Shown here: positions 8,530 through 17,047 of the stretch, piece after piece
Layout of the letters: each line of letters starts with the position of its first letter
Position numbering within the stretch: position 1 is the stretch's first letter
Assembly: GCA_021810045.1 (NCBI GenBank)
Contig: JAJZJR010000002.1
Span: forward strand, 114,530-178,529
DNA length: 64,000 nucleotides
Source of the DNA: Thermoplasmata archaeon
GTDB lineage: Archaea > Thermoplasmatota > Thermoplasmata > Thermoplasmatales > Thermoplasmataceae
Direction of reading: 5' to 3'
The notes under the pieces: generated by a model
Seen by the model: only the letters and a program-made list of their open reading frames with translations
What the model was told of the DNA's origin: nothing
Database searches by the model: none
Made by a program: the position numbers and the translations under genes

Positions 8530-10434
8530 TTACATCAACCCCAGTAATTTTACAATTATGAATATCACAGACACACCTATTATCAGAACAACGAAGTAGT
8601 TCTCAACTACACCGTTCTGTATTTTTCGGAACATATCACCAAGCTTGAGCGTAGAAGTCCCGACATTGTTCACTGCCTTATTGTAGGAATTTTCAAACAG
8701 TGTAAATCCTGCAGATATTGGAACAATAACACGTTCCGCTATAATGTTGGTGAACAGGTAATCCAGGTAGAACTTGTTCTTTGCAATTCTGTAAAGGGGA
8801 TTCTTTGCAAATTTAAATCTCTGCCAGATAGTAGTCCCGTAAAGCACATAGGTTATCACAAGACCGATGGCCATAAGAGTCATCGGAATTATGTCGATGT
8901 AAAATGGAATATTTGGCATCTGGTAAGATGAATCTATGTAACCATAGAAGTATGATTGTATTGCACCAAGTCCCAGAGCACCTATTGCCAACACAAAAAG
9001 AGGCAGGAGTGCAAAAACACTTGGATCCTTTGCATGCTCAGCCAGGTATGATCTCGGTTTTCCAAGAGCTGTTCTGAAGAACATCCTGAATGTATATAGT
9101 GTTGTGAGAAGTGCACCTATTGCGAGGAATAACCATGGCAGGAAACTCGAAAATGTTCCGTAATGTGCATAATATTGCCATGATGCTGCAATAATCGTAT
9201 CCTTTGAGAAGTAGCCGGATGTGTATGGGAATGCTATCAGTGCCAGTGAACCTATGAAGAGCAGAGTTATGGTCATAGGCATCCTTTTCCAGAGACCGCC
9301 CATGTATCTCGTATCTCTCAGGTCCATGAGAGCAATAAGAATAGCTCCAGCTGACATGAACAGCAGTGCTTTGAATACTGCGTGAACAACGAGATGGAAC
9401 ATTCCGAAGGATACACCGCCGTATCCAAAGACACCACCTAGTCCGATTGCAGCAAGCATGTATCCTATCTGACTGATCGTAGAATATGCAAGAATTCTCT
9501 TGATGTCATTGACAAAAATGCCAACTATACCTGCAAACAGTGCGGTGAACGCCCCAAGAATCACTACAGAATACAATGCGAATGGTGCTGAGTAGTAATA
9601 GATGTTGAATACTCTTGCAACCAGGTATACTCCTGCCGTAACCATTGTTGCCGCATGTATAAGAGCGGAGACTGTGGTAGGACCTTCCATTGCATCCGGT
9701 ATCCAAACATGCAGGGGAAACTGTGAAGACTTTCCCGCAGCACCAGCAAGGAAAAGAACCGCGACTGCTCCGAGAACATTTGGTCCAACATAGGCTGCAA
9801 TGGCCTTTGCATTAGCAATGAGGAATGGGATACTCAATGGACTGTTTGAACCGAGTCCATGGAAACCCTGAAGACTGCTGTAAAGAATTGCCATTCCTAC
9901 AAGAAAGAGAAGATCTCCTACTCTTGTTACGATAAATGCCTTTTTTGCAGCTGCTGTGGCGTTTGGCTTGAAGAACCAGAAACCTATGAGGAGGTACGAA
10001 CAGAGACCTACAAGTTCCCAGAACAGGAAAAACAGAACAAGGTTTGATGATACCACCAAGCCAAGCATTCCTGCTGTGAAAAGAGATGTCTCTGCAAAAT
10101 AGATGTGCTTGTTTGGATCATCCTTCATATAGTAAAGGGCGAAAAGATGGATCATCAGTGATACGAAGGAAACCATCAAAGCCATTACAAGTGTAAGATG
10201 ATCTATATAGATCCCGGCGTGGATGTTGTAGAACCATTCATAAGAATTGTAAATGGTCCCATTGCTCTGAACATAAAAGAATGTCAGAACTGCAGCGATA
10301 AATGAACCGAGAACGGCAAGAGAGGCAATAATACCTGAAAGATTCCGGTAGTATCTGCCTACAACGTATGTTAGAACAAATCCGAAAATTGGACTTAGAA
10401 AAATGAACCAGCCTGGCCAATACATGTTTACCAC
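8530..10434 (-). CDS. nuoL: Complex I subunit L
   Basis: A 634-residue subunit, the largest antiporter-like protein of the membrane arm. LFFLFWELVGLCSYLLIGFW and the SSQFPLHVWIPDAMEGPTTVSALIHAATMV block are diagnostic for NuoL. The C-terminus carries the long amphipathic region and an extra helix (YFVVLIIGVSVIFIIVKLLGL) that anchors it along the arm. The GTG start at 10434 is supported by AAGGAG five bases upstream, inside the end of nuoK; the genes overlap by 7 bases. Confidence 0.96.
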   Translation of the reverse strand: MVNMYWPGWFIFLSPIFGFVLTYVVGRYYRNLSGIIASLAVLGSFIAAVLTFFYVQSNGTIYNSYEWFYNIHAGIYIDHLTLVMALMVSFVSLMIHLFALYYMKDDPNKHIYFAETSLFTAGMLGLVVSSNLVLFFLFWELVGLCSYLLIGFWFFKPNATAAAKKAFIVTRVGDLLFLVGMAILYSSLQGFHGLGSNSPLSIPFLIANAKAIAAYVGPNVLGAVAVLFLAGAAGKSSQFPLHVWIPDAMEGPTTVSALIHAATMVTAGVYLVARVFNIYYYSAPFALYSVVILGAFTALFAGIVGIFVNDIKRILAYSTISQIGYMLAAIGLGGVFGYGGVSFGMFHLVVHAVFKALLFMSAGAILIALMDLRDTRYMGGLWKRMPMTITLLFIGSLALIAFPYTSGYFSKDTIIAASWQYYAHYGTFSSFLPWLFLAIGALLTTLYTFRMFFRTALGKPRSYLAEHAKDPSVFALLPLFVLAIGALGLGAIQSYFYGYIDSSYQMPNIPFYIDIIPMTLMAIGLVITYVLYGTTIWQRFKFAKNPLYRIAKNKFYLDYLFTNIIAERVIVPISAGFTLFENSYNKAVNNVGTSTLKLGDMFRKIQNGVVENYFVVLIIGVSVIFIIVKLLGLM

Positions 10435-10727
10435 TTTATCTCCTTAAGCAGAGCAATTGCAACTCTGCCCACTTTTCTGTATGTTGCTGTTAAAAGGCTG
10501 AGACCTATAACTGATTCAACCGCACCAATGGCAATTCCAAAGAGAGCCATGAGTATTGGGCTGATATTGCCAAATGCAATGGCAACCATTACAAGATTCA
10601 GTATGGCAGCATTTATGAGTATCTCGATTGATATTAGCATTTTTATTCCAATGTTTGAGGTCATTATGCCATACAAACCAATTGAGAACAATATGAGGGA
10701 TAGAACCGAGACAAGGAATATTTCCAT
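10428..10727 (-). CDS. nuoK: Complex I subunit K
   Basis: A 99-residue membrane protein with three helices, the usual size for NuoK. The conserved glutamates of the proton path are present in helix 2 (LISIEILINAAILNLV, Glu36) and helix 3 (GIAIGAVESVIGLSLL, Glu70). It starts at ATG 10727, sharing a base with the end of the preceding nuoJ C-terminal gene, and it encodes the ribosome site for nuoL at its 3' end. Confidence 0.95.
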   Translation of the reverse strand: MEIFLVSVLSLILFSIGLYGIMTSNIGIKMLISIEILINAAILNLVMVAIAFGNISPILMALFGIAIGAVESVIGLSLLTATYRKVGRVAIALLKEIKW

Positions 10728-10945
10728 TACTCTTCCCTCCCTGCTATGTAAAACATTCCAATTATTCCAGCCACCAGAATCAGTGAAAGTAATTCAAAAG
10801 GCACAACATAAGTGTTGAAAAGAGCGACACTTATGCTTGTTAAATCCTGAGTGACAGGAGTGAATGTGCCCGGGATAGAAACTGCCTCTATGGTGAAAAC
10901 CACAAAGAAAAGAGCTGAAGCGACTGCGGCAAGTGCCTTATTCAA
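10727..10945 (-). CDS. nuoJ: Complex I subunit J, C-terminal half as a separate gene
   Basis: A 72-residue protein matching the second half of NuoJ: a membrane helix at the N-terminus, then LFNTYVVPFELLSLILVAGIIGMFYIAGREE, which corresponds to the conserved last helix of full-length NuoJ. It overlaps the gene for the N-terminal half by 8 bases in a different frame. The two polypeptides together would make one NuoJ. Split NuoJ is known in other archaea, so this is an ancestral arrangement rather than a recent frameshift. Confidence 0.88.
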   Translation of the reverse strand: MNKALAAVASALFFVVFTIEAVSIPGTFTPVTQDLTSISVALFNTYVVPFELLSLILVAGIIGMFYIAGREE

Positions 10946-11186
10946 GTTCCTTCCCTCCTGTAAGCATTATGGTAAATACAAGCAATGTCACCACTGCCCC
11001 GATGAATACCAGCAACTCTACTGCCCCCACAATTGATGCCCCGAGGAAGATGAAAGAGGCAGAAAGAACAAACAGGAATGCCATCAGATAGATGGCTGCA
11101 TGTGTTATATTCTTGTCCGAAACTGCTTTCATTGCCAGTGGGATCATAATTATGGCAAATATTATGAAAATAATAGTGTAAATCAC
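10938..11186 (-). CDS. nuoJ: Complex I subunit J, N-terminal half as a separate gene
   Basis: An 82-residue membrane protein equal to the first three helices of NuoJ, including the family block LGASIVGAVELLVFIGAVVTLLVFTIML that contains the pi-bulge helix. It overlaps nuoI upstream by 4 bases and the C-terminal nuoJ gene downstream by 8. NuoJ sits between NuoA/H and the antiporter-like subunits and couples quinone reduction to pumping. Confidence 0.9.
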   Translation of the reverse strand: MIYTIIFIIFAIIMIPLAMKAVSDKNITHAAIYLMAFLFVLSASFIFLGASIVGAVELLVFIGAVVTLLVFTIMLTGGKELE

Positions 11187-11617
11187 TTAATCACCTCATC
11201 CTCTGGAAGTGAAAGTTCCTCAGGAGAGTAGGTGAAACTGTTTCTTGTCCTTGCCGTTTCAAACACGTGTGTAAGATATATGGCATCGGTTGGACAGATT
11301 TCCTCACAGTTCCTGCAAACTGTACAGGTTCCGAAATTTACATCGGGATAAATCTTCCTCTTGTTCCTGGGATTTTCCCTTTCAACTTTCTGCATGTGTA
11401 TTGTCAGGTTAGGACAAACCTGTTCACAAAGCGTGCAGCCGACGCAGTCATCCAGACTAAGGAAGATTCTGAACCTGAACCTGTCAGGAGGAGGAAGCTT
11501 CTCTTCAGGGTACTGTACTGTAACTGGTTTCTGGAAAAGATGCTTGGCGACTATAGCCATCGCTTTCATTGTCCCTATGAGAGGGAGCTCTTTTTTAGGT
11601 TCTTTGACTTCTATCAT
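11183..11617 (-). CDS. nuoI: Complex I subunit I, 2[4Fe-4S] ferredoxin-like
   Basis: A 144-residue peripheral-arm subunit carrying two four-cysteine motifs: Cys58-61-64-68 (CVGCTLCEQVCP) and Cys98-101-104-108 (CTVCRNCEEICP). They bind clusters N6a and N6b, which pass electrons to the N2 cluster in NuoB. With NuoEFG absent here, NuoI is the likely electron entry point; in related complexes reduced ferredoxin or an unknown donor is used. It overlaps nuoH and nuoJ by 4 bases each. Confidence 0.96.
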   Translation of the reverse strand: MIEVKEPKKELPLIGTMKAMAIVAKHLFQKPVTVQYPEEKLPPPDRFRFRIFLSLDDCVGCTLCEQVCPNLTIHMQKVERENPRNKRKIYPDVNFGTCTVCRNCEEICPTDAIYLTHVFETARTRNSFTYSPEELSLPEDEVIK

Positions 11618-12654
11618 ATTCCAACCCCCAGTGTAAGAATGCCTGCTATGATTAGATTAATAATTGAAGCGGGTAGCAGGTATTTCCAGCCCATATTGAC
11701 GAATTTATCTATCCTTATTCTTGGAACAGAAAGCCAGATAGTGAATGATATAAGAACAAGGATAACTGCCTTTATGAGAAGATACACAAAGCCTGCGTAA
11801 CCGGAGAATGGGCCATTGTATCCACCAAGATAGAGGAGCGAAACAATGAGGGAGCTCAAAAATATACTTCCAAAGAGACCCATGTAAAACATTCCAAACC
11901 TCATTCCAGTGTATTCTATGGAATGCCCCGATACAAGTTCACTGTCACTCTCACTCATATCAAATGGAGAATAGGATGCTCTGGCAACCATTGCAATGAA
12001 GAATACTCCCAATCCGATTATTTGCGGTATACCATATGGTATGAATTGTACTTCCACAAGATTTGTCAGATTCAGAGGGTTGGCAGTTTTTGCAGAAGCC
12101 ATCATGACCAATGCGAGCACTGAAATCATCATTGGGATTTCAAATGAGACATCTTTTGCTACGCCCCTAAGTGCCCCAACAACAGCATATTTATTCCTTG
12201 AACTGAAACCTGCGAGAATTTCTCCTATTGGCATTATTGCGAGAGCCGCAAAGAGAAGGAGAAGACTTACATCCGAATTTGTCACTGTAAGTGACCCAAT
12301 GTAAAAGAATTGCCCGTATGGAAGAAGAGCAAAACTCAAAACGAGACCCAGGAATACAATTATGGGTGCTATTCTGTAAGGAAGATCATCCCTCCCTGCA
12401 GGAAGAATACTCTCCTTACCCACCAGTTTCAACGAGTCTGCAATAAGCTGTAGTGTACCGAATTTTCCTACCCTGTTTGGGCCAATTCTCAACTGCAGTC
12501 TGGCCATGTATTTCCTGAAGAGATAGATCATTGCCACAAGGGACACCATTACGAATATGATCAGGAATAAAGTCTCAAAGAGATATGCTAGTATATATGC
12601 AGGATAATGAGTGAGTGGTGCAAAGAATTGAGCAAGTCTCAACAATACGTTCAT
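11614..12654 (-). CDS. nuoH: Complex I subunit H
   Basis: A 346-residue membrane subunit with eight or more helices that forms much of the quinone-binding chamber with NuoB and NuoD. Diagnostic stretches are RIGPNRVGKFGTLQLIADSLKL near the N-terminus and the acidic loop ARASYSPFDMSESDSELVSG, with EYTGMRFGMFYMGLF after it. It overlaps nuoD and nuoI by 4 bases, in the conserved D-H-I order. Confidence 0.96.
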   Translation of the reverse strand: MNVLLRLAQFFAPLTHYPAYILAYLFETLFLIIFVMVSLVAMIYLFRKYMARLQLRIGPNRVGKFGTLQLIADSLKLVGKESILPAGRDDLPYRIAPIIVFLGLVLSFALLPYGQFFYIGSLTVTNSDVSLLLLFAALAIMPIGEILAGFSSRNKYAVVGALRGVAKDVSFEIPMMISVLALVMMASAKTANPLNLTNLVEVQFIPYGIPQIIGLGVFFIAMVARASYSPFDMSESDSELVSGHSIEYTGMRFGMFYMGLFGSIFLSSLIVSLLYLGGYNGPFSGYAGFVYLLIKAVILVLISFTIWLSVPRIRIDKFVNMGWKYLLPASIINLIIAGILTLGVGI

Positions 12655-13790
12655 CTGTCTACCTCCCCGAATACCAGGTCAATTGTTCCCGATATAGCAA
12701 CCATATCTGCAATCATTACATCCTTTGCAAGATATGGGAGAATGCTCAGGTTCTTCAGCGAGGGACTCCTGACTCTAAGCCTGTATGGCTTCACTCCTCC
12801 ATCTCCAACAAGATAAACACCAAATTCACCTTTCGATGATTCTGTTCTGGCATAAACTTCGCCTTCTCCTCTGAGTCTTATCATAAGAGATTTCTTTGCT
12901 TTGGGATTGAAATAAGGCCCATCAGATATTTTCTTTACTGCCTGATTGATTATTTTAATAGACTGCCTCATCTCCTCGAATCTTACGAGGAATCTTGCAA
13001 GGTTGTCTTTTTTGTAAGACACCGGGATATCAAAGTTTAACTTGTCATATACCAGGTATGGCTCTGCCTTCCTTACATCATATTCAACGCCTGATGCCCT
13101 AAGCATGGGCCCGGTTACACCGTAATTAAGGGCCACTTCAGGTTCCAGAATACCAATACCCTTTGTTCTTGATATGAAAATGTCATTCTTCACATATGCA
13201 CTGAAAATATCTTCAAGTTTCTTGGGAAACTGTTCGGTAAACTCAAGAATATCATGGACGATCTTGTCATTGAAGTCCTGGTAAACCCCACCTATACTCA
13301 TATAATTTGTTTCCTGTCTTGTTCCACATACTTCTGTGAAAATACGGAGGATCTTCTCTCTTTCCACGAAGCAGTAGAAGAAAGGTGTTAACATTCCAAG
13401 ATCTAATCCAAAGGCACCTGCCCATACAAGATGCGATGCGATCCTGCTGAGTTCAGCCATTACGACCCTGATCCATTCAGCCCTCTCTGGTGGTGGTATC
13501 CCGAGGAGTTTCTCAGCTGCCTCAAGGAAGCCAACTTCCATGTTCATGGCCCCGACATAGTCCATTCTGTCGAAGTAAATCAGTGAGTCACAGTAATAAT
13601 CAAGTTCACAGATCTTTTCTGCATTTCTGTGGAGGTAACCTATTACAGGCTCCACTTCCTTTATTATCTCACCATCAAGTTTTACCTTGAGCCTTAAAAC
13701 ACCATGAGTTGAAGGGTGCTGAGGACCCATGTTCAGTTCGACCCAACCATGTTCATCGGGTTTTGAAATGTCTGTGTTCATCATTACCAA
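12651..13790 (-). CDS. nuoD: Complex I subunit D (49-kDa homologue)
   Basis: A 379-residue peripheral subunit related to the large subunit of [NiFe] hydrogenases. It starts with NMGPQHPSTHGVLRLKVKLDGE, whose His residues line the quinone pocket, followed by GYLHRNAEKICE and the YFDRMDYVGAMNMEV block. The C-terminal SPSLKNLSILPYLAKD and DLVFGEVDR are also typical. The Ni-binding cysteines are absent, as expected for complex I. It overlaps nuoC by 7 bases and nuoH by 4. Confidence 0.96.
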   Translation of the reverse strand: MVMMNTDISKPDEHGWVELNMGPQHPSTHGVLRLKVKLDGEIIKEVEPVIGYLHRNAEKICELDYYCDSLIYFDRMDYVGAMNMEVGFLEAAEKLLGIPPPERAEWIRVVMAELSRIASHLVWAGAFGLDLGMLTPFFYCFVEREKILRIFTEVCGTRQETNYMSIGGVYQDFNDKIVHDILEFTEQFPKKLEDIFSAYVKNDIFISRTKGIGILEPEVALNYGVTGPMLRASGVEYDVRKAEPYLVYDKLNFDIPVSYKKDNLARFLVRFEEMRQSIKIINQAVKKISDGPYFNPKAKKSLMIRLRGEGEVYARTESSKGEFGVYLVGDGGVKPYRLRVRSPSLKNLSILPYLAKDVMIADMVAISGTIDLVFGEVDR

Positions 13791-14242
13791 CCATCTCCCG
13801 GATCAAAGGTTGCGTAATCCTCTCCATTTTCATCCATATTTATATACTGAACCTTTGAGAGATCGTAGTTTTTCCTTAATGGGTGGCCAACCCAATTCTC
13901 TGGCAGGAAAAGTCTTTTGAGATTCGGATGACCTTCAAAGACTATACCCATGAGATCGTACTGTTCACGCTCATCCCAATTTGCACTTTCGAAAATTGTG
14001 GCAATACTGGGAACCCTTTCATCCAGAGTTTCCGTTTTCACAACCAATACTTCGTTTTTTTCCAGATTGTGGACATGATAAACAACTTCCAGCTTATCCT
14101 TCCTGTCCACTCCTGTAATGAGTGAAAGATGAACAAAGCCCTGGTCTTTTAAATCCTTCATTAACTGGACTAGGTTCTCCTTTGCAACTTTGAGAATTCT
14201 CCTTCCGTCTTTTCCTGTTGTTTCTTCAAGAATTTCTACCAA
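13784..14242 (-). CDS. nuoC: Complex I subunit C (30-kDa homologue)
   Basis: A 152-residue peripheral subunit that packs against NuoD. The family signature is ESANWDEREQYDLMGIVFEGHPNLKRLFLPENW followed by HPLRKNYDL. It is separate from nuoD, not fused as in some bacteria. The gene ends 7 bases inside nuoD and begins 6 bases after nuoB. It has no cofactors. Confidence 0.95.
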   Translation of the reverse strand: MVEILEETTGKDGRRILKVAKENLVQLMKDLKDQGFVHLSLITGVDRKDKLEVVYHVHNLEKNEVLVVKTETLDERVPSIATIFESANWDEREQYDLMGIVFEGHPNLKRLFLPENWVGHPLRKNYDLSKVQYINMDENGEDYATFDPGDGW

Positions 14243-14248
14243 GCTTGA

Positions 14249-14722
14249 TCACCTGTCCGTCTCATTTCTGATCTTTTTCTGGAGGAGCATTATTCCATAG
14301 GTAAGTGCTTCTGGTGTTGGCGGGCATCCCGGAACGTAAACATCAACAGGTACAACCTTGTCCACGCCCATTACAACAGAATATCCCTGGTTATAGGGCC
14401 CACCCTGAATTACACATACTCCCATTGCGATAACATACTTCGGATACGGCATTTCGTCGTATAGTCTTTTGAGCCTTGGCGCCATCTTTTTTGTGACGGT
14501 ACCGGAAACAATCATCAAATCGGATTGCCTGGGGGAATTTCTAAAAATTTCACTGCCAAATCTCGAAATATCAAGATCTGCAGCTTGAATTGCCATCATT
14601 TCAATGGCACAGCAGGCTAGTCCAAATGTAAGTGGCCAGAGGGAGTTGCTTCTCCCCCATTCCATGGCCTGTTCAAGTGTAGTTGTAAGTACTCCACCAT
14701 CGCCAGTCTTCATCTCTCCCAC
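14249..14722 (-). CDS. nuoB: Complex I subunit B, cluster N2 subunit
   Basis: A 157-residue subunit that binds the terminal [4Fe-4S] cluster N2 which reduces the quinone. The four ligands are visible: tandem Cys37-Cys38 ([11 protein letters not shown]), Cys103 ([10 protein letters not shown]) and Cys133 ([11 protein letters not shown]). It overlaps nuoA by 13 bases in another frame, a tighter packing than elsewhere in the operon. The length and motifs are standard. Confidence 0.97.
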   Translation of the reverse strand: MGEMKTGDGGVLTTTLEQAMEWGRSNSLWPLTFGLACCAIEMMAIQAADLDISRFGSEIFRNSPRQSDLMIVSGTVTKKMAPRLKRLYDEMPYPKYVIAMGVCVIQGGPYNQGYSVVMGVDKVVPVDVYVPGCPPTPEALTYGIMLLQKKIRNETDR

Positions 14723-15147
14723 CTCATGTAGCCTTCTTTAAAGGCATAATAAACAACAAACAAGGGCATAGCAAGAAAAACAAGTGTCTCAATAAATGGT
14801 ACTAAGCCAAGTGCCTTGAAGTTGAGTGCCCACGGAAAGAGTAACACCATATCCACGTCAAACAGAATGAAAAGAAGAATTATGACATAATATTGGACTG
14901 TGACAAATTTCCCAATATCACCCTTTGAAACCTCACCGGATTCATAGGTTTGAAGATAAGCACCATCTTTAACTGGTGGACTTCTTTCCTTAGCAAGGTT
15001 TGCAATTATTGCATCAGGCTTTAGACTTATTTTCTTGTCCTTTTTGTATCGGCTTTCTGAAATTGAGGGCAAGACGGAAAAAGTCGCAACCAGACCCAGG
15101 ATGACCAAAACCAGGGTGATTAGCAACGGAATATAACCGTCTAACAT
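14710..15147 (-). CDS. nuoA: Complex I subunit A
   Basis: A 145-residue membrane protein with three helices, first gene of the operon. The Asp/Glu-containing stretch [23 protein letters not shown] (about residues 84-106) is the classic NuoA motif. The loop between helices 1 and 2 ([21 protein letters not shown]) is longer than in many bacterial homologues. A TATA element lies about 26 bases upstream of the ATG at 15147, which fits a leaderless operon transcript. Confidence 0.93.
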   Translation of the reverse strand: MLDGYIPLLITLVLVILGLVATFSVLPSISESRYKKDKKISLKPDAIIANLAKERSPPVKDGAYLQTYESGEVSKGDIGKFVTVQYYVIILLFILFDVDMVLLFPWALNFKALGLVPFIETLVFLAMPLFVVYYAFKEGYMRWER

Positions 15148-15166
15148 CCTATCAGTATCTTACAAC

Positions 15167-15179
15167 GATATTTAAGAAT
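15167..15179 (-). promoter_or_regulatory. TATA box for the nuo operon
   Basis: Read on the minus strand, TTCTTAAATATCG is centred about 26 bases before the nuoA start codon at 15147, within a very A/T-rich gap of 100 bases. It is the only promoter-like element before an uninterrupted series of overlapping genes down to 4988. Confidence 0.45.
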
Positions 15180-15247
15180 TTTTTAAATTTATTTTAAAAC
15201 CCAATAAATTAGGCTATTTTTGAATGATACCTTTTAAATAAAGAATT

Positions 15248-17047
15248 TTATTGAGATATCTCCCTGACTAACTTTATGGCATCTGCGGGGTTAAATGGAC
15301 GATTTGTTTTGGCCCGGATCCTGGGAACAATATTTTTTGGATCCACGGGTTCCTCGCTGTCAAGATTCTCTATCATGGACTTCAGTTCGTCCCCTTCCAG
15401 CGGTTTAATCATTTCACTGCTCAGGAGATTTGCCAACGGAAGCTTATCCACGAAATACAAGTCCAGGGCTCTCTCCAGAATCTGCCTGTCCCATTTCCTT
15501 TTCCCTGCTTCTTCCAACAACGGCAGCAGTTCTGTTTCAGAAATTGTTTCCCCGGTCTTCTTTTCCATTTCCGGTAATGCCTGGAGAATGATTCTTGTTG
15601 CTAGTTTGCTGTTCTGGAGAAGTCCTGTGTATTCCTTCAGTGATTGTGCCTTACCTGAGCTGATTATAACTGAAGCATCCTGCTTCGATATCCCATAACT
15701 GGAAATAAGCTCTGATATGAGCTGTTCCTCTGATTTAGGGATAATCCTTGCGGCATTCTCCAGCAAAATGGCATCTAGTGGAATGCTCTGAATGTCTGTT
15801 TCCGGGTACATTCTCTCCCCGCCCGGAAGGGGCCTTAAAAGATGCGTACTGCCATCGTCCGATACAACCCTGGTTTCCGGCAGGTCCATTCTTTCAAGTT
15901 TTTTTAACCTTGATTTCATTGAATCCTCAATTAAACCAATAATCCTGGGCGTGCTGACAATAATTGTATATCCATCACCTTCACCGGGTTTCAGGAGTTC
16001 CTGTAGTTTCGGAAGCTCATCCTCAACACCGTATCCGGGAAGTTCGTCTGAATGCATGATGCCCCCTGAACCAAATAATTTAGCCACATCCGCAAGTTCC
16101 TTTCCCATTTTGTAACTTCCGTTTTTCAGAAATCCGGCAAGGCCTGGAAGAACTGTTCCATACACACTCATTCCTGCTTTCAGGTTCCTGGCGATAACTT
16201 TCGATTTTGTTTGCCTGAACATTTCTGTGACATCCTGAAATTTTATTCGCTCCCAGTCGGTCCCCTTAAACTTTGGAGCAAGTTCAGCAAGCCATGTCTG
16301 TCTTTCCTTTTCATATGAGATTGCAGATCTTATGGTTGAAAGTTTTGGAACGCCTTTAATCTCTACACGTCCAAATCCCATGGAAAAATTGACATCCTGT
16401 CTGATCGCATCGGGTGCTTTTCTGGCCCAACCTGAAAGAATGAGCTTTTTTCCAATAATTTCAGCTGTTTCAACCGCATGATCCTCGTCTATGATGTCAG
16501 GTTCTGTGGCAATTTCAAGAAGTGGTACGCCAAGCCTGTCGAGAGAATAGTGAACAACACCGTTCTTCTCCTCAATTTTCCTGCAGGAATCTTCCTCCAG
16601 ACATATTGTGGAAATTCCAACTGGGCCATTTGAAGTCTCAACATATCCATTGAATCCTACAATTGAAGTTCTTTGGAACCCAGAGGTGTTGGAACCATCT
16701 ATGACTATTTTTCGCATATATGAAACACGATCCACAACCTTACAGTTAAGTGCCATAGACATTGCTAAGGCCTTTCTCAAGGCTTCTGGGTTTATATTGT
16801 GTGGAGGTTCCTCGTCCAATTCCAAAAGGCAGCTGTTGTCTGTGAGTGAATACTTAAAACTTCTTTCTCTTGACTTCTCATATACTGCAGCCGGATCATA
16901 CTTCCCCGATTCACCGGTTGTTGCGATGAGCCTTCTTTCAACAGTTTTCCCTGTTTCATTCGATGATTCGGTTTTACAGTTGCAGAAAAGCTTCCTACCC
17001 CCAAGCTGTATGTGAATTTCGAGACCCACCATTACCTTTGAACTCAT
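15248..17047 (-). CDS. gatE: Glutamyl-tRNA(Gln) amidotransferase subunit E
   Basis: A 599-residue archaeal-specific subunit of GatDE, which amidates Glu-tRNA(Gln) to Gln-tRNA(Gln). The GatB/E-type cradle begins VGLEIHIQLGGRKLFCNCKT and contains HYSLDRLGVPLLEIATEPDI. The inserted AspRS-like region is followed by RPLPGGERMYPETDI, and the C-terminal helical tail domain (from about 430) ends in the tRNA-binding YqeY-like part. It directly follows gatD with no gap. Its presence shows that glutaminyl-tRNA is made by the indirect archaeal route. Confidence 0.97.
   Translation of the reverse strand: MSSKVMVGLEIHIQLGGRKLFCNCKTESSNETGKTVERRLIATTGESGKYDPAAVYEKSRERSFKYSLTDNSCLLELDEEPPHNINPEALRKALAMSMALNCKVVDRVSYMRKIVIDGSNTSGFQRTSIVGFNGYVETSNGPVGISTICLEEDSCRKIEEKNGVVHYSLDRLGVPLLEIATEPDIIDEDHAVETAEIIGKKLILSGWARKAPDAIRQDVNFSMGFGRVEIKGVPKLSTIRSAISYEKERQTWLAELAPKFKGTDWERIKFQDVTEMFRQTKSKVIARNLKAGMSVYGTVLPGLAGFLKNGSYKMGKELADVAKLFGSGGIMHSDELPGYGVEDELPKLQELLKPGEGDGYTIIVSTPRIIGLIEDSMKSRLKKLERMDLPETRVVSDDGSTHLLRPLPGGERMYPETDIQSIPLDAILLENAARIIPKSEEQLISELISSYGISKQDASVIISSGKAQSLKEYTGLLQNSKLATRIILQALPEMEKKTGETISETELLPLLEEAGKRKWDRQILERALDLYFVDKLPLANLLSSEMIKPLEGDELKSMIENLDSEEPVDPKNIVPRIRAKTNRPFNPADAIKLVREISQ

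Noticed and set aside
5573..14125. Several antisense frames of 60-100 codons over the nuo genes
   Set aside because: They are shadows of strongly conserved genes on the other strand and have no family features.
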